From Rosa chinensis (Eukaryota > Streptophyta > Magnoliopsida > Rosales > Rosaceae): a stretch of DNA of 64,000 bases. The notes below the pieces were generated by a model. It was given only the letters and a program-made list of their open reading frames with translations, had not been told where the DNA came from and ran no database searches. The stretch spans positions 2,609,001-2,673,000 of the forward strand of contig NC_037088.1 in the NCBI RefSeq assembly GCF_002994745.2, in the 5' to 3' direction. A program made the translations under genes and the position numbers. Shown in pieces: positions 9,837 through 21,474 of this stretch; the first letter of the stretch is position 1; each line of letters begins with the position of its first letter.

Positions 9837-12800
9837 GGATCTTAAGTTGGAACGTCCGAGGGATGAGGGGATCCCGGACGTTCAGAGATCTGAAAGACTT
9901 CATTCATGTTCATAAGCCTGATTTAGTTTTCCTGATTGAAACTAAAATGACGTCTTGTCAAATGGGGAGGTTGAAAAGGCGTTTGGGTATGGATGGAGTC
10001 CTTTCAGTACCTAGGGATGAGACTAATGGTGGTTATTTGGGTGGTTTATGTTTGCTTTGGAGGAGTAATATTTCCGTCTCTTTTATTTCGTCGAGTTTTT
10101 ATTATATTGATACTATGGTTACTTGGGAGGATGGCTATATTTGTAGAGTGACTGGTTTTTACGGTGAATCGACTGCGAGTCAGAGACATCTTTCTTGGGA
10201 TCTGTTGCGAAGGTTGGCGGGGGAAAGAGATGGGCCTTGGTTGTGCTGTGGGGATTTTAATGAGATTTTGTGTATTAGTGAGAAGACCGGTCCGGCTATT
10301 AGATCGCAGAGACAGTTAGATGAGTTTCGACATGCATTGGAGGATTGTGGTTTGTATGAATTTGCTTTTACGGGTTATGAATTTACTTGGGATAATAAAC
10401 GTGAAGGTGATGCTAATGTGAAGGAAAGAATTGACAGAGGCTTTGGTAATTTTGAGCTAATTCAGCAGTGTTGGGGCTTTTTGGCTCATCATCTTGTCAC
10501 AATGGCTTCTGATCACTTTCCTGTCCTCATTGAGTGTGAACCCCCAACGAGTACTGAAGATGGTAATCAACAACGTGGTAGAAGGTTTATGTTTGAGGAA
10601 ATGTGGATTAAAGAAGAGGAGTGTGGGCACTTGATACAACAAACATGGTCTGAAGGAAGTATTGGAGGAGTTGTAGTTAAAATTAGAAGGGTGGCTGAAC
10701 GTTTAAAATTATGGGAAAAAGAAAAATTTGGGAGTGTGTGGCGACAGGTGAATGAACTAAGAAAAATTTGGAAAGGCAATTTCCCTCTCCCGAAACTATG
10801 CAGCAAAGAAGGGAGGTGGAGCTCAACTTAGACAAAGTTTTGGAGAGAGAGGAGATTATGTGGTGCCAAAGATCTCGAGTTAATTGGTTACAACATGGGG
10901 ATCGTAATACCAAATTTTTCCATAATTATGCAAGGCATAGAGGATGTACTAATAAGATTGTGGGTATCTTGGGGGAGGATAATAGATGGAGAACTAGTAC
11001 AACGGATATTGGCAATGAGTTTGTATGTTATTTTAGGCAGTTGTTCTCTTCTAGTGGTGGGCAATTCACAGATGACATGTTCCAATCTGTAAGTACAAGA
11101 GTGTCTCAAGCTCATGTGAGTGCTCTATCTAAGCAATTTACAAGAGCTGAGATTGAAAGGGCGTTAAAAGGAATGGGAGCTACGAAGGCACCGGGTCCGG
11201 ATGGAATGCCTCCTATTTTCTATCAAAAGTACTGGAATGTGGTGGGTTCGGATGTGGTTACGAGATGTTTGGAATTTCTTAATGGGCAGGGCTCTATTAA
11301 GGAGCTTAACCACACTTTGATTGCTCTGATTCCGAAAGTTGCAGGTCCAAAAACGGTGGCGGAGTTTAGACCGATCAGTCTATGTAATGTGATGTATAAG
11401 ATGGTGTCGAAGACTTTGGCAAACCGTTTGAAGTTGGTGCTTCCGGATGTCATCTCGGAATACCAGAGTGCGTTTATACCCAATAGGTCTATTCATGACA
11501 ATGTGATCACAGCTTTTGAGGTGATTCATAATTTGAAGAGACGTGGTAAAAAGAGTCGACAAAAGGTAGCGGTGAAGTTGGATATGGCCAAGGCCTATGA
11601 TAGAGTGGAATGGAATTTCATTAAGAAGATGATGGAGGTATTGGGGTTTCCCAGTAGGTTTGTGGGTCTGATTATGGAGTGTATTGAGACTGTTACCTAT
11701 TCTATTCTTCTCAAGGGTAGACCTTTTGGTAAAGTGACACCTAGGCGTGGACTTAGGCAAGGTGATCCAATCTCCCCGTACCTATTTATTATTGTGGCAG
11801 AGGGTTTCTCTTCCTTGATACGTAAAGCGGAGGTTGACAATCATCTTCATGGGGTTGCTATTGCTAGAGGGGCTCCTTCCATTTCGCATTTGTTCTTTGC
11901 AGATGATAGTTTATTGTTCTGTGATGCTTCAAAGGAGGATTGTATTAGGTTGAAGGAGATCTGTGGGAGGTATGAATTAGCCTCGGGGCAAAAGATTAAC
12001 ACAGACAAATCTGCTATTTCCTTTAGTTCGAGGACGTCGACTTAGGTGAAGGAGGAATGTAGTGGCGTGCTTGACATGAAGGTTGTCCCTTGCCATGAAA
12101 AATATTTGGGTCTGCCTACGATTACCGGTAGAGATAAGAAACGTACGTTCCGTGGCCTGCCAGATAGAGTTTGGAAACGAGTACAGGTTGGGAAGGTAAG
12201 ATCCTGTCAAAGGGTGGTAAGGAAATACTCATTAAGGCTGTTGCTAAGGCGATTCCTACGTATACTATGAGTGTTTTTCAGCTACCAATTGGTACTTGTG
12301 AGGAAATTAATAAACACTTGGCCCGATTTTGGTGGAGTAAGCCGGGTGGTAAAGGAATGCATTGGCGAAGTTGGGATCGTATGTGTTTGAATAAGAATGA
12401 GGGGGGTCTGGGGTTCAGGGAGTTCCAACAGTTTAACAAAGCCCTTGTGGCAAAGCAAGGATGGAGGTTATTGCGTAGTAGGGATTCTCTAGTTGGCAGA
12501 ATGCTCAAAGCCTGTTATTTTCCAAAAACCAGCTTTCTTGAGGCTGAGGTGGGTAAGAATCCTTCTTCTATATGGCGTGCCATTGTTTGGGGTGGTGAGT
12601 TACTGAAGCAAGGATTGAGATGGAGAGTAGGTAGTGGTGAAGACATTAGGGTTTTCCTTGATCCGTGGGTTCCTGATTTGGACGGCTTTAGTGTAAGTTA
12701 CAAAAGTGGTTTGGATATGTCTATGAAGGTTTCAGAACTGATCTCGGATATAGGAGTGTGCGATATTTCAAAACTGGAGCAGATTGGTACGGCTTATGAA

Positions 12801-14017
12801 GTTGATGCAATTCTAAGTATTCCACTTGTGAGATTGGGAGACCGAGCTCAGCTTATCTGGAATCAAAATCGGCATGGTAAGTATTCAGTGAAGAGTGGGT
12901 ACTGGTTGGCCCTTAAGGATGTACGAGAACGTAATGGGTATCAAAACCCGGCACCAGTGGCTTCTGATTATTGGCGCCATGCATCTCTGGAAGCTCAAAC
13001 TCCCTCCGAAGATGCTGCATTTTATTTGGAGGTGCTCAACCGGAACTATACCATGTATGAGTGCTTTGTGTACGAGGCGTATTGTGAATACTCCTCTATG
13101 TACTAGATGCCAACAAGCAAATGAAACGCCTTTACACGCAACATATTGGTGTCCTTCAAGTGTTGCGGTGTTGGAAAAGGTGAGTTTTTTCTCTAAGTTG
13201 GGTCATGGTGCATGGGGAAGTTTTGTGGAATTTCTAGAAGATGCTAGAAGGAAGTTAACAGTGGATGAGGTATGTTTCTTAATTGTACTTCTTTGGCTTA
13301 ATTGGAAAGAACGAAATGCTGTTCAACATGGTGAGCAAGTCAAACCCACTATTGTGATATATGAAATGGCCGGGTCTTTCCATATGGGAAAGTATAAAGC
13401 ATGTTCGGGGTCACAACTTTGAGGGTCAGGTGGACGATTGCGTCATGGCTGGGAATGATGTACGTTGGGCTCCACCCCCATATGGATGTCTAAAGTTAAA
13501 TTGTGACGCATCGGTGGCTGCAAATGGAGGACAGGTTGGGATCGGCAGTGTATGCCGCGATAGAGATGGGAATATGGTAGCAGCTATGGGAGAGAGGGTC
13601 GCTGGAAGATTAAAGCCATGTGCAGCTGAGTTGTTCTTTGTGATGAGGGGTGTTGAATAGGCTATGGAACGAGGCTGGACTGGACTCGTGGTTGAAACAG
13701 ATTGCCTGGAAGCCGTGAGAATGGTAAATGGAAGTGATGAATGCCTTGCAAGTGAGGGTACTATGGTGGAGTGAATCAGAGAGATACTAGGGGCATTGGA
13801 TATCCACAATATTCAGTATGTTCCCAGAGCGGCAAATATGGCAGATCATGCTATTGCTGGAGTTGTAGCCCGGGGTAATGGGCGAAGTAGTTGGTTAGGG
13901 GTTGGGCCTTCTTGGCTCATGGATGTCATTGGTAATGACGGACCCGTAACTGGTTCTTTTTATAGGGAGGAGAGTGGGGAGTTCTTGTCCACCACCGGTC
14001 ATTCCCATGTTATGTAG
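9833..14017 (+). pseudogene. LINE ORF2 polyprotein, disabled
   Basis: Order: endonuclease (MRILSWNVRGMRG at the start; GDFNEIL; SDHFPVL), reverse transcriptase (KAPGPDGMPPIFYQKYW, GLRQGDPISPYLFI, FADDSLLF), zf-RVT, and an RNase H domain (LNCDAS, CAAEL, VETDCLEAV). Visible lesions: 1-nt loss in an A-run at 10,762–10,766; TAG at 12,043–12,045; 1-nt loss near 12,186; a frame change near 12,980; a frame change near 13,350; TAG at 13,658–13,660; TGA at 13,772–13,774. The last frame ends at 14,017. Copy damage is spread along the whole ORF, unlike ORF1, which has none. Confidence 0.9.
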
Positions 14018-14066
14018 TTTTGGTCAGATTGAATAAAATTTTTCCATTCTCAAAAAAAAAAAAAAA

Positions 14067-14076
14067 GTAGCGAAGA
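14067..14076 (+). repeat. LINE target-site duplication, right
   Basis: Same 10 bp as 8,111–8,120, directly following the poly(A) tail. Confidence 0.85.
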
Positions 14077-14225
14077 AACGATAGGACTGAGCAGGACTCC
14101 AGGTGTCGAGGCAAAAACAACACGCACTGAACAACACCCCAGGTGTCGAAGCAAGAAACAGAAGGCAGGGGAAAAACTGACTTTTCATCCATAACCGGCT
14201 CGGCTCTAGCAGGCACTGTTACTAA

Positions 14226-14556
14226 GAGCATCTCTAACAGAATTGCTAAATTTAATTTTTAGCTATATTTAATTATTTTTGAAACAAAATTCAACTCCAA
14301 CAGATTAGCTATATTTAACTTTAGCTAAATTGGCTAGCTATATGCCTATATTTAACTAGAGAATCCTACATAACTAAAGCAAAAGTTATATTTCTCTCTC
14401 CTCTTTTGTCCACATGTCAGTTTACGATTCGATTAAACATAATATATCACTTACAAATAACTATCATTAATAGAGCAACATTGTTAAATCAATAGCTATA
14501 TTTCACAAGTTTAGCTAAATTTAACTAAAAAATAAATTCTATTGTTGGAGATGCTT
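14226..14556. mobile_element. Tourist/PIF-Harbinger-like MITE 2
   Basis: A 331-bp AT-rich element has imperfect terminal inverted repeats (GAGCATCTCTAACAG on the left, complement of TTGTTGGAGATGCTT on the right) and a TAA target duplication (14,223–14,225; 14,557–14,559). Same family as 7,204–7,481. Confidence 0.8.
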
Positions 14557-14595
14557 TAAGCCGATGAACAGTGCGTGGACAAATAGCATATAGTA

Positions 14596-15655
14596 TGAAA
14601 ATACAAGAACAGAACGTGTTTTCTGAAAATCGGGGATTGATAGACATGTTGCAATCCTTACTGGGCAAAAATCAAAAATTCACACAGAAAGCACAATTTT
14701 GGCTATGCAGTGAAAAGCTTAACTTTGAGATTAAAAACACTGCAGGCCTCTTACTCTTAAGAACCCAAATAAAGTCAATCCAATAATAGTGAAGGATATG
14801 TTCTTTACAAACACATATTCCAATAATAGTGAAGGATATGCAGTGAAGGATATGTTCTCTACGTGGCTATAATCTCTAGACTCACTAAAGAGGTGCTTGT
14901 TTTGAATCTTGACCTTCTTTTTCACTTGAACGATCTGCAAATATCGCTCCTCTTACAACACCAATCTTCTCTATTGATCTCGAGAGAATCAATGCATGTA
15001 TATGAATAATGAATGAGACACTTTTACATGGAACAAGTGTTTCAAAGTACCTATGCGGATTTTTCTAAGCAAACAAGCAGAACATGAATTCTTGCATCTA
15101 AGTCCCCAAACATGAACGCTCTTTTCTTCTGAACATATTGAGGAGAAAACAAATCCTCAATTGTCAAGATTTACCCTAATTGGACTCCTAATAGGAAAGG
15201 TCTTTCAATAAAAAGATATCCAATTAAAATACCCAAATCCTAAAACGATTAGGACTTCAATAGCACGATTTTTACAGTAAAAAAAAAAATCTTCATAATA
15301 TAACATCTAAAAACCAAAAGATACTTTCTAAAATCAGGCTCCCAAAAACGTAGGGTTGACTAGGACTGACTCGGGACATGTTGCAATCCCGTGCTTATAT
15401 ATGCATGAGAATATGAGATGCAATTACCTGAAATTCTCCGATACCAATTTTGATGAACTTTGTAGGCTTCTTTTTCCAGCTTCTAAGGATGAAATGGGAT
15501 AAGGTATTTCACTTGCTTTTGTATGGGAATGCCAACACATAAAACGTACAAACTTTTGTACTTACATAGTAAATTTGTACCATTTTTTTTTTCACTACTT
15601 ATCATTTTAGACTTTCATAATTATCTTCTCATTGTTAATTCAAGCTCGTCTTTTA
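14596..15655. other. Intergenic, no gene recognised
   Basis: AT-rich. The phrase CAATAATAGTGAAGGATATG occurs twice at about 14,779 and 14,820, a short local duplication. No coding resemblance. Confidence 0.4.
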
Positions 15656-16017
15656 GAGCATCTCTAGCTGACTCTATTCTTTGACTCTGTAGCTATTTTA
15701 GAGAACATGTTTAGTTTTCTATATATTTTAGTAACTACACCAGACGCCTAAGTGGCTTTCCAACATAACTTCTAACTATCTCCCTCCTTAATATAGAGAC
15801 CAACATGAGACTCTCTATAATTTAAAACATTCAGTTTGAGTTATTTTATGTAATTTATTAATACATTTAAACTATTTAATCTTCATTTAAAATTCAAAAA
15901 TAGCTAAAATAGAGAGCACTGATGCATGCGTATTTCTAAAATGGCTAGCTAAGAAGTCATTTGATCTATTTTGGCTAAAATTTAGCTCGCAAATAGCTAG
16001 CATTGCTAAAGATACTC
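15656..16017. mobile_element. Degenerate Tourist-like MITE 3
   Basis: About 362 bp, bounded by GAGCATCTCTAGCT on the left and AGCATTGCTAAAGATACTC on the right (imperfect inverted repeats), with TTA on both sides (15,653–15,655; 16,018–16,020). More diverged than the two elements at 7,204 and 14,226. Confidence 0.6.
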
Positions 16018-16227
16018 TTACAGCCATAACACTAAAATCATTGTGGAATCAACCCATTTTACATGTTTACAGTTGAGTCCAAGTGTGAACTTATTACCTT
16101 AATAAGATTGGCATGTATATATACCGAGGAATCACTCCGTCTTTGTCTATCCAGGGTCCTCTTTTTAGAGTTCTTCTATTTGGAAGCAAAGTCTACTAGG
16201 CCATGTTGAATACTTTACGTACAGGGG

Positions 16228-17327
16228 TTGAATACTTCAGAAGGACGTCCTTGTAGAGGGAAAAATGCGGACGGAACAACATGTCAATCATTCGTTGGTT
16301 TACTTGCAAAACTGATATGCGGTCCTCCCACCCACTAATTAATCATCTTCGAAGAAACTCAGCCATTAGACATCAGACTTCTTCCATCCACAGAAATTGA
16401 ACAATTGTCTATTAATATTGATGTAAAACTTTTCTCAAGATTTCGTTTCTTTTGAATTGAATCACAAATTCACAATCAAGGAAACCTAGAAGTCTCAGAC
16501 CATTTGAGAATCTGGTATATCTTTTTCATCACTCTGACCATTTAAAAGAGGAAAAACAAATCACGCCATTTTGATTCTCAGAAGCCACCAATCGTGATCA
16601 ATGGCACATCCGACTCTTCTCAAGCGCACTGAAGCCACATCGCCGCCACCTCACCTACACCCAACACTGGCACGCATTGATTCTATCACCTTGTCTAAAC
16701 AGGTCGAAAAATTAACCTGGGTACCTGACCACTTTGTTATAATGGCTAATGGGATTATAAGTAGGTTAATATTCTAGCTTTGATTACAGTTTTTGTTAAT
16801 TGAATGTTGTATGGTGTAAATTTTGGCTGGGACAACATTGAGGATTGGAGTATGCAACAACACAATTTTTGAAAAGATACCCATAAGATTTTATTGGGCA
16901 TATGGTGTTTTCGCTGGCAACGATGATGATTAGAGAGGATGAGAGGGTCAAAGGGGATGGGATTGTGAGAATGGTGGAGGGAAGGAAAGAGTGGAGTTAG
17001 AGCGGAGATTGTGGCGCTGGCGGGTTTCTTTGGGGAATGGGAGATGAGCAACAACACTAAAAAGTGCTATGGTGGTGTATATTACTGAGGCCCTGCCCAT
17101 TTCAAGATTTACACTCTCCATTCAATATGTTTCTGTTTCTGGATTTGGAGATTGGAGAGACAGAAAAGGATCGAGATTAGGAGCAAGATTCAGTCTTAGA
17201 AAACTACATTAGAGTTAGAGACAGAGGAGGAGATGTGGGTGGAACCCACATGGAAATGAACTTGATTGACTGGCTGACACGTGTTTGTCCACATTTTTCC
17301 TTCTTCACGGACGTCCTCTTCAAATCC
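16228..17327. mobile_element. Candidate Mutator-like element with long terminal inverted repeats
   Basis: The first ~65 nt (GAAGGACGTCC, GGGAAAAATGCGGAC, CATGTCA) reappear in inverted orientation at 17,264–17,327 (GAGGACGTCC, GGAAAAATGTGGAC, CGTGTCA), giving imperfect inverted repeats of about 55–60 bp around 1.1 kb. I could not find a matching 9-bp target duplication. The interior has a short ATG-led Pro/His-rich frame at 16,601 and an opposing frame at 17,057–16,755; neither is recognised. Could be a Pack-MULE or a simple non-coding derivative. Confidence 0.5.
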
Positions 17328-18229
17328 TTGCTATATATATATATACACACCTTTAAAAAAAAAACAGAAACATGAATACTTTTTCATTGATCATTGAAGT
17401 AAATATTACAAAAAGCCAGCCACATACCTGAAACAAGGCCCCAAGTAATAATCTTACACTTCAAAGCATAGAGCTCAAGGAGATTTAATTTCATTTTTTA
17501 CTGGATTTGAAATAAATCAAATAGAGTTACCATTGTTCATGTACACTGAAAATCTGCATATATCTCCACTACTATAAATAGAAGTTTTAGATTTGGTGTT
17601 AAAAGCTTCACCAAGACATTCTAGATAATGTCCAAGACAAAGATAAAATTTCATCTTTCTTTTTTTCTTTCAAAAGAAAAAGAAAAAGAAAAAGAGAACA
17701 CAAAATCTCACACTAGTGAATACTTATTATTAACCTTTTTCAATCTTTTATGGTGGTACGTTTGTGTGAAAGAAATATTTTCATTTAGAAACTTCCAATT
17801 TAAACTAAAACCAAACCGCGGCTTCCAAGAGTCGAACGCACGACTAATTTGATTCAACAAGTCACGCTCGGTTCATCTTTAAGATTTGTTATCCTTACTT
17901 TGCAAGTTGAATATTGAAATCCATCTTATTGTTCGTCTTTTTTGTATAATTCAGGGTCTCCAAAAATTTGAACAGAGTCGAGGCAGCGGTTTGGAAATCC
18001 TAGCATTCATGGAGATTCAGCTCTAGATGACTAGAAAGGAACATCTTAGTAATTTAGGAAAAGAATTGAGGGGATCATATAGAAATGAGCTCACTCTTTC
18101 TGAAACAGAGAGAAAAGAGAACAATAAGGGTAAAATGTTGGCATCCTACACTCGATTTATTTATTGCTTGCAGGTACCTTATACATAACGATAATAATGA
18201 AATATCTATGTTTCATACATTACAAAATA
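17328..18229. other. Spacer upstream of the NLR relic
   Basis: AT-rich with a short (AT)n stretch near 17,333 and an AAAAAG tandem near 17,670. No gene seen. An acceptor-like TTGCTTGCAG ends at 18,173, just before the LRR reading frame. Confidence 0.4.
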
Positions 18230-19693
18230 GATTTTCCTCTTGAACGACATCAGGGAACTATAGATCTTCCTTGCCTGAAAAAGCTTTCCATTTATGCATG
18301 CCCCAAACTGGAGGGTGTGGTAGAGCTTGTGGTTCGTGAATGTGACCAACTGGTAGTTTCAATTGCCAACTATAAAGAACTTTCAGTATTATGCATCCTC
18401 TATTGCAAAGGGGTTGTATACAGAAGTGTGGTTGACTTTCAGTTATTTGATTTGAAGATAACTAGCTGTGAGGAGCTGACATGTTCATTGCCGAATGAGG
18501 ATGGATTTCTGCAAAACCTTATGTCACTTCGTCATTTGAGTATTGAAGGTAACTCACATCTTGTTCAATTGCATCACCTCAGCTTACTACAAGAGCTTCA
18601 CATTGATAAGTGGCCAAGCCTAGTTTCTTTTCCATTGGCTAGTTTGCCACCTTCTCTTAAAGATATAAAGATTCGAGGTTGCGATTCTCTTACTTATTTT
18701 GCAAGATATCAGATACCGCCAAGTCTAAGGAGAATAGAGATAAATAGATGCCAAAATTTGAAATCATTGGTGGAGGATGAGGAGGCGATAGGGGGCTCTT
18801 CATCTTCTTCTCCTTGTTTGATTCAGGATGAGGAGTCCTGTCTCGAGTATTTGAGCATATGGAACTGTCCATCTTTGATATCTCTATCATCCAGAGTCAA
18901 GCTACCCAGGGCGCTTAAACACTTTCAGATACATACTTGCAGACAACTGGAGTCAATAGCTGATGCATTACATGATAACATTTCTCTCGAGTACATTCAC
19001 ATCTGGTATTGCTCAAATCTCCAATATTTACCAGAAGGTCTATCTTCAGAAGTTGAGTATTTACGGTTGTAGAAGTCTTGTTTCCTTCCCGACAGGAGGG
19101 TTCCCAAGAAGTCCTTCCAACTTGAGACAATTTGAGATCACCAGTTGTGAGAAATTGGAGGCCTTACCCAAAGGCATGCACAACCTCAACTCTCTTGAGA
19201 TATTAAGGATCCCCTATTGTGAAGGTTTTACTTCCTTCCTAGAAGAAGGGTTGCCTCCTACCTTCAGTCTCTTAAAGTTCTGAATCTCAAGAGTTGTAAA
19301 CAACTCTTCGAATGCGGTTTGCACAGACTCACATCTCTTAGAGAATTGTGGATCAGTGGTGAAGATCCAGAACTAGTTTCCTTTCCACCCAAGAAAGAGA
19401 TGGTGCTTCCCAAATCTCTCATTAAGCTCATCATCGAAGACTTTCCGAATCTCAAGTATCTACCCAGCAAAGGGTTTCAGTCCTTCACATCTCTTAAAAG
19501 ACTCTATATCTGGAGTTGCCCCAAGCTACTGTCCATTCCAGATGAAGGCAGGCTTCTTTCATTGACACAACTTAGTATCCGTCACTGTCCACTGCTAGAA
19601 GTGAGATGTAAACCAGGTAAAGGTCAGTATTGGCGCTCCATAGCCCACATCCCTTACATGTGGTTGGGAGACAAGAGAATTCAAGCTCCGTGA
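18230..19693 (+). pseudogene. LRR region of an RPP13-like (CNL) disease-resistance gene, broken
   Basis: The frame shows the irregular cytoplasmic LRRs of plant CNL proteins (LPCLKKLSIYACPKLEGVVE, SLRHLSIEGN, LKDIKIRGCDSLT, FTSLKRLYIWSCPKL) and the family's C-terminal signature (GQYWRSIAHIPYMWLGDKRI), ending in TGA at 19,691–19,693. No coiled coil or NB-ARC domain lies upstream, so it is 5'-truncated. Two frame changes break it: near 19,045 (the frame ending 19,072 hands over to the next) and near 19,260–19,270. Family role: intracellular effector recognition in immunity. This copy cannot function as an NLR. Confidence 0.85.
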
Positions 19694-21474
19694 TTACAAC
19701 TGATACAAGAGAAAACAGTTGGAATCTGAAATTGTAAAATTCCCTTCCAGCAGGTAATTCCAATTGTAGAGAAATCAAGATTATTCGACACAAGAAAGTT
19801 CCTTGCTATTATATATTACCTGATAGATACTATATCTTCTCCATTTTCAGACATGTTTTCAGAGCTTGGTGCACTTCATTGCCATTGTAGCTGCAGAAAT
19901 CAATATTAATCAGGTACATTTGCTGAACTTCTTTGTATGTTGTGAATTGTGACAGCTGTTCCATCAGGGCAAATGCATTTACATTAGTAAAACTTTATAC
20001 TAATTTATTTTTGATGAATGCAGTAAAACCTTTTTACCTTCATGAATTCTGCAAACTAGGGCAGTATTTTACAACGACAACAGCTTGGAGGTCAATATTT
20101 GATTTTTTTTCTACCTGATTGTGGGTTATAAAGGGTCAGGATTCAGGAGACTCAGCAGTCGATCAGGATTCAGACTCCCAAAAGACAAAAAACAGAAGAT
20201 ATGTAGGGCAAGTGAGGATAAGTTCTTTCCTATCTCTCATTGCTGTTTGCATTTTTGCTACAAAATTAGAACTTTCTCCTGCATCATCTGCTTAGATCCA
20301 GAGTACAGTGTTTCAACAGCATAAGACTTGATATTGTTGAAGTTAGTTTGAAAATGTTTTGATGTATTTAGCTTTTCATTGTAGACCCTTGAAGGAGTAA
20401 AGCAGCATGTATGTAAGAGAAATTGTCTTTCTAATGGAGCCTTCTGATGGCGAAACTGCCGTGGAATATATTGAGTTGCTCTTCAAGATGTCAATTCAGA
20501 AAATGCTGGCATCTCCTTGATTGTGCAGGAATTTCTGTGTACAACTTGAAAGCTATTTACTTGAGAAGTGGGCAATGTTGTCTTTAGAAAGCAGCCTGCA
20601 TACTAGCGTTTGACATGGATTCTACCTTCACATGCTTATAGAGCTATGATGGAATTTTTGGGAAAGTACCAAAAATGCTGGTCCAACTGTTATCGGTCAT
20701 AAGCTGCTAGTTCATCAAATACAATTTGTTTTTATGAACTCTTGAATTTCTTATTGTTATCTTGGCTTGGTAGTGCTGAAGGAAATAGTGGATCAATGAT
20801 TGCAACTAAGATATATTGGATAGTCTTCTGCGGTTTCACAAAACCAGGGGTTGGAGAGACCGATGTATATATGGATGATAAACATAATGTTATATGATTT
20901 TCATTACTAAAGTAAGAAACACCATATGTTTTTTTACTGTCTTTTTTATTTTACTTTTCTGGACTTATCCAAAGTGATGCTTTTAACTGGAGAATCAAAA
21001 CATTCCATCATTTATTATATAAAGACGGACGTACGCTTGAGTTCTTGGGTTATAATCGGTAGTTACTTGCATTTCGTTTTGTTCTTGCTCATGTATTGCC
21101 TTCTTTTGTGAAGGACACAACTTGATCTCAAATATGCTCTGCAATGTTCTCAAATATATTCAATCCACTTCTCAATTGTGTTTTGTGCATTCCTTTTGGA
21201 CTACGTTTTGCGGTACACTGCCTAAACAGTTCTTACAAGAATTTAATAAGTCGGTCCAAATATGTGAGGCTTTTCCTAGTAAAGTAATCACCATAGCTTT
21301 GCCAGTTCCAAAGGCATCGGAGTCCCAAATTTGCTAGCAAAGTAAAGAAGAAACATTAAAATTGAAATGCCAAGTAGCCAAAAGCATCTAGACAATATGC
21401 AATGTCAATCTCCATATGATTTATAGATTCATAACAATCCTATCACAAGTGATGAAAACAATCTCATACAAAAA
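19694..21474. other. Spacer after the NLR relic, no gene recognised
   Basis: AT-rich; the first part is probably the old 3' untranslated region of the NLR gene. A short open stretch at 21,122–21,337 is not recognised. Confidence 0.4.

Larger units (their letters stand above)
8121..14066 (+). mobile_element. Full-length L1-type LINE retrotransposon
   Basis: A non-LTR retrotransposon of about 5.9 kb with a 5' leader (8,121–8,282), ORF1, ORF2, an AATAAA signal near 14,032 and a 15-A tail (14,052–14,066), flanked by a 10–12-bp target duplication. ORF1 is intact; ORF2 is broken by several frameshifts and stops, so the copy is not autonomous. The ORF content (DUF4283 plus zinc knuckle; apurinic-type endonuclease, reverse transcriptase, zf-RVT, RNase H) is that of plant L1 elements. 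Confidence 0.93.
2878..14595 (-). mobile_element. Probable Helitron 1 carrying several gene relics (with nested LINE and MITEs)
   Basis: On the minus strand the left end reads as a Helitron 3' terminus: a GC-rich hairpin (2,890–2,907, CCCGC...GCGGG type) followed after 8 nt by CTAG and then T. The right end is inferred from resemblance of the minus strand near 14,595 (TACTATAT, then ACTGTTCA about 25 nt later) to the outer end of the second Helitron-like element at 41,343. Inside are exon pieces of at least three unrelated plant genes with introns retained, as expected for Helitron gene capture. No Rep/helicase is seen, so it would be non-autonomous. The 5' boundary is weakly supported and the first bases are not the canonical TC. 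Confidence 0.5.

Noticed and set aside
17810..17865. tRNA-like words (complement of GTTCGACTC)
   Set aside because: No cloverleaf could be drawn with acceptor and anticodon stems; not enough for a tRNA gene.
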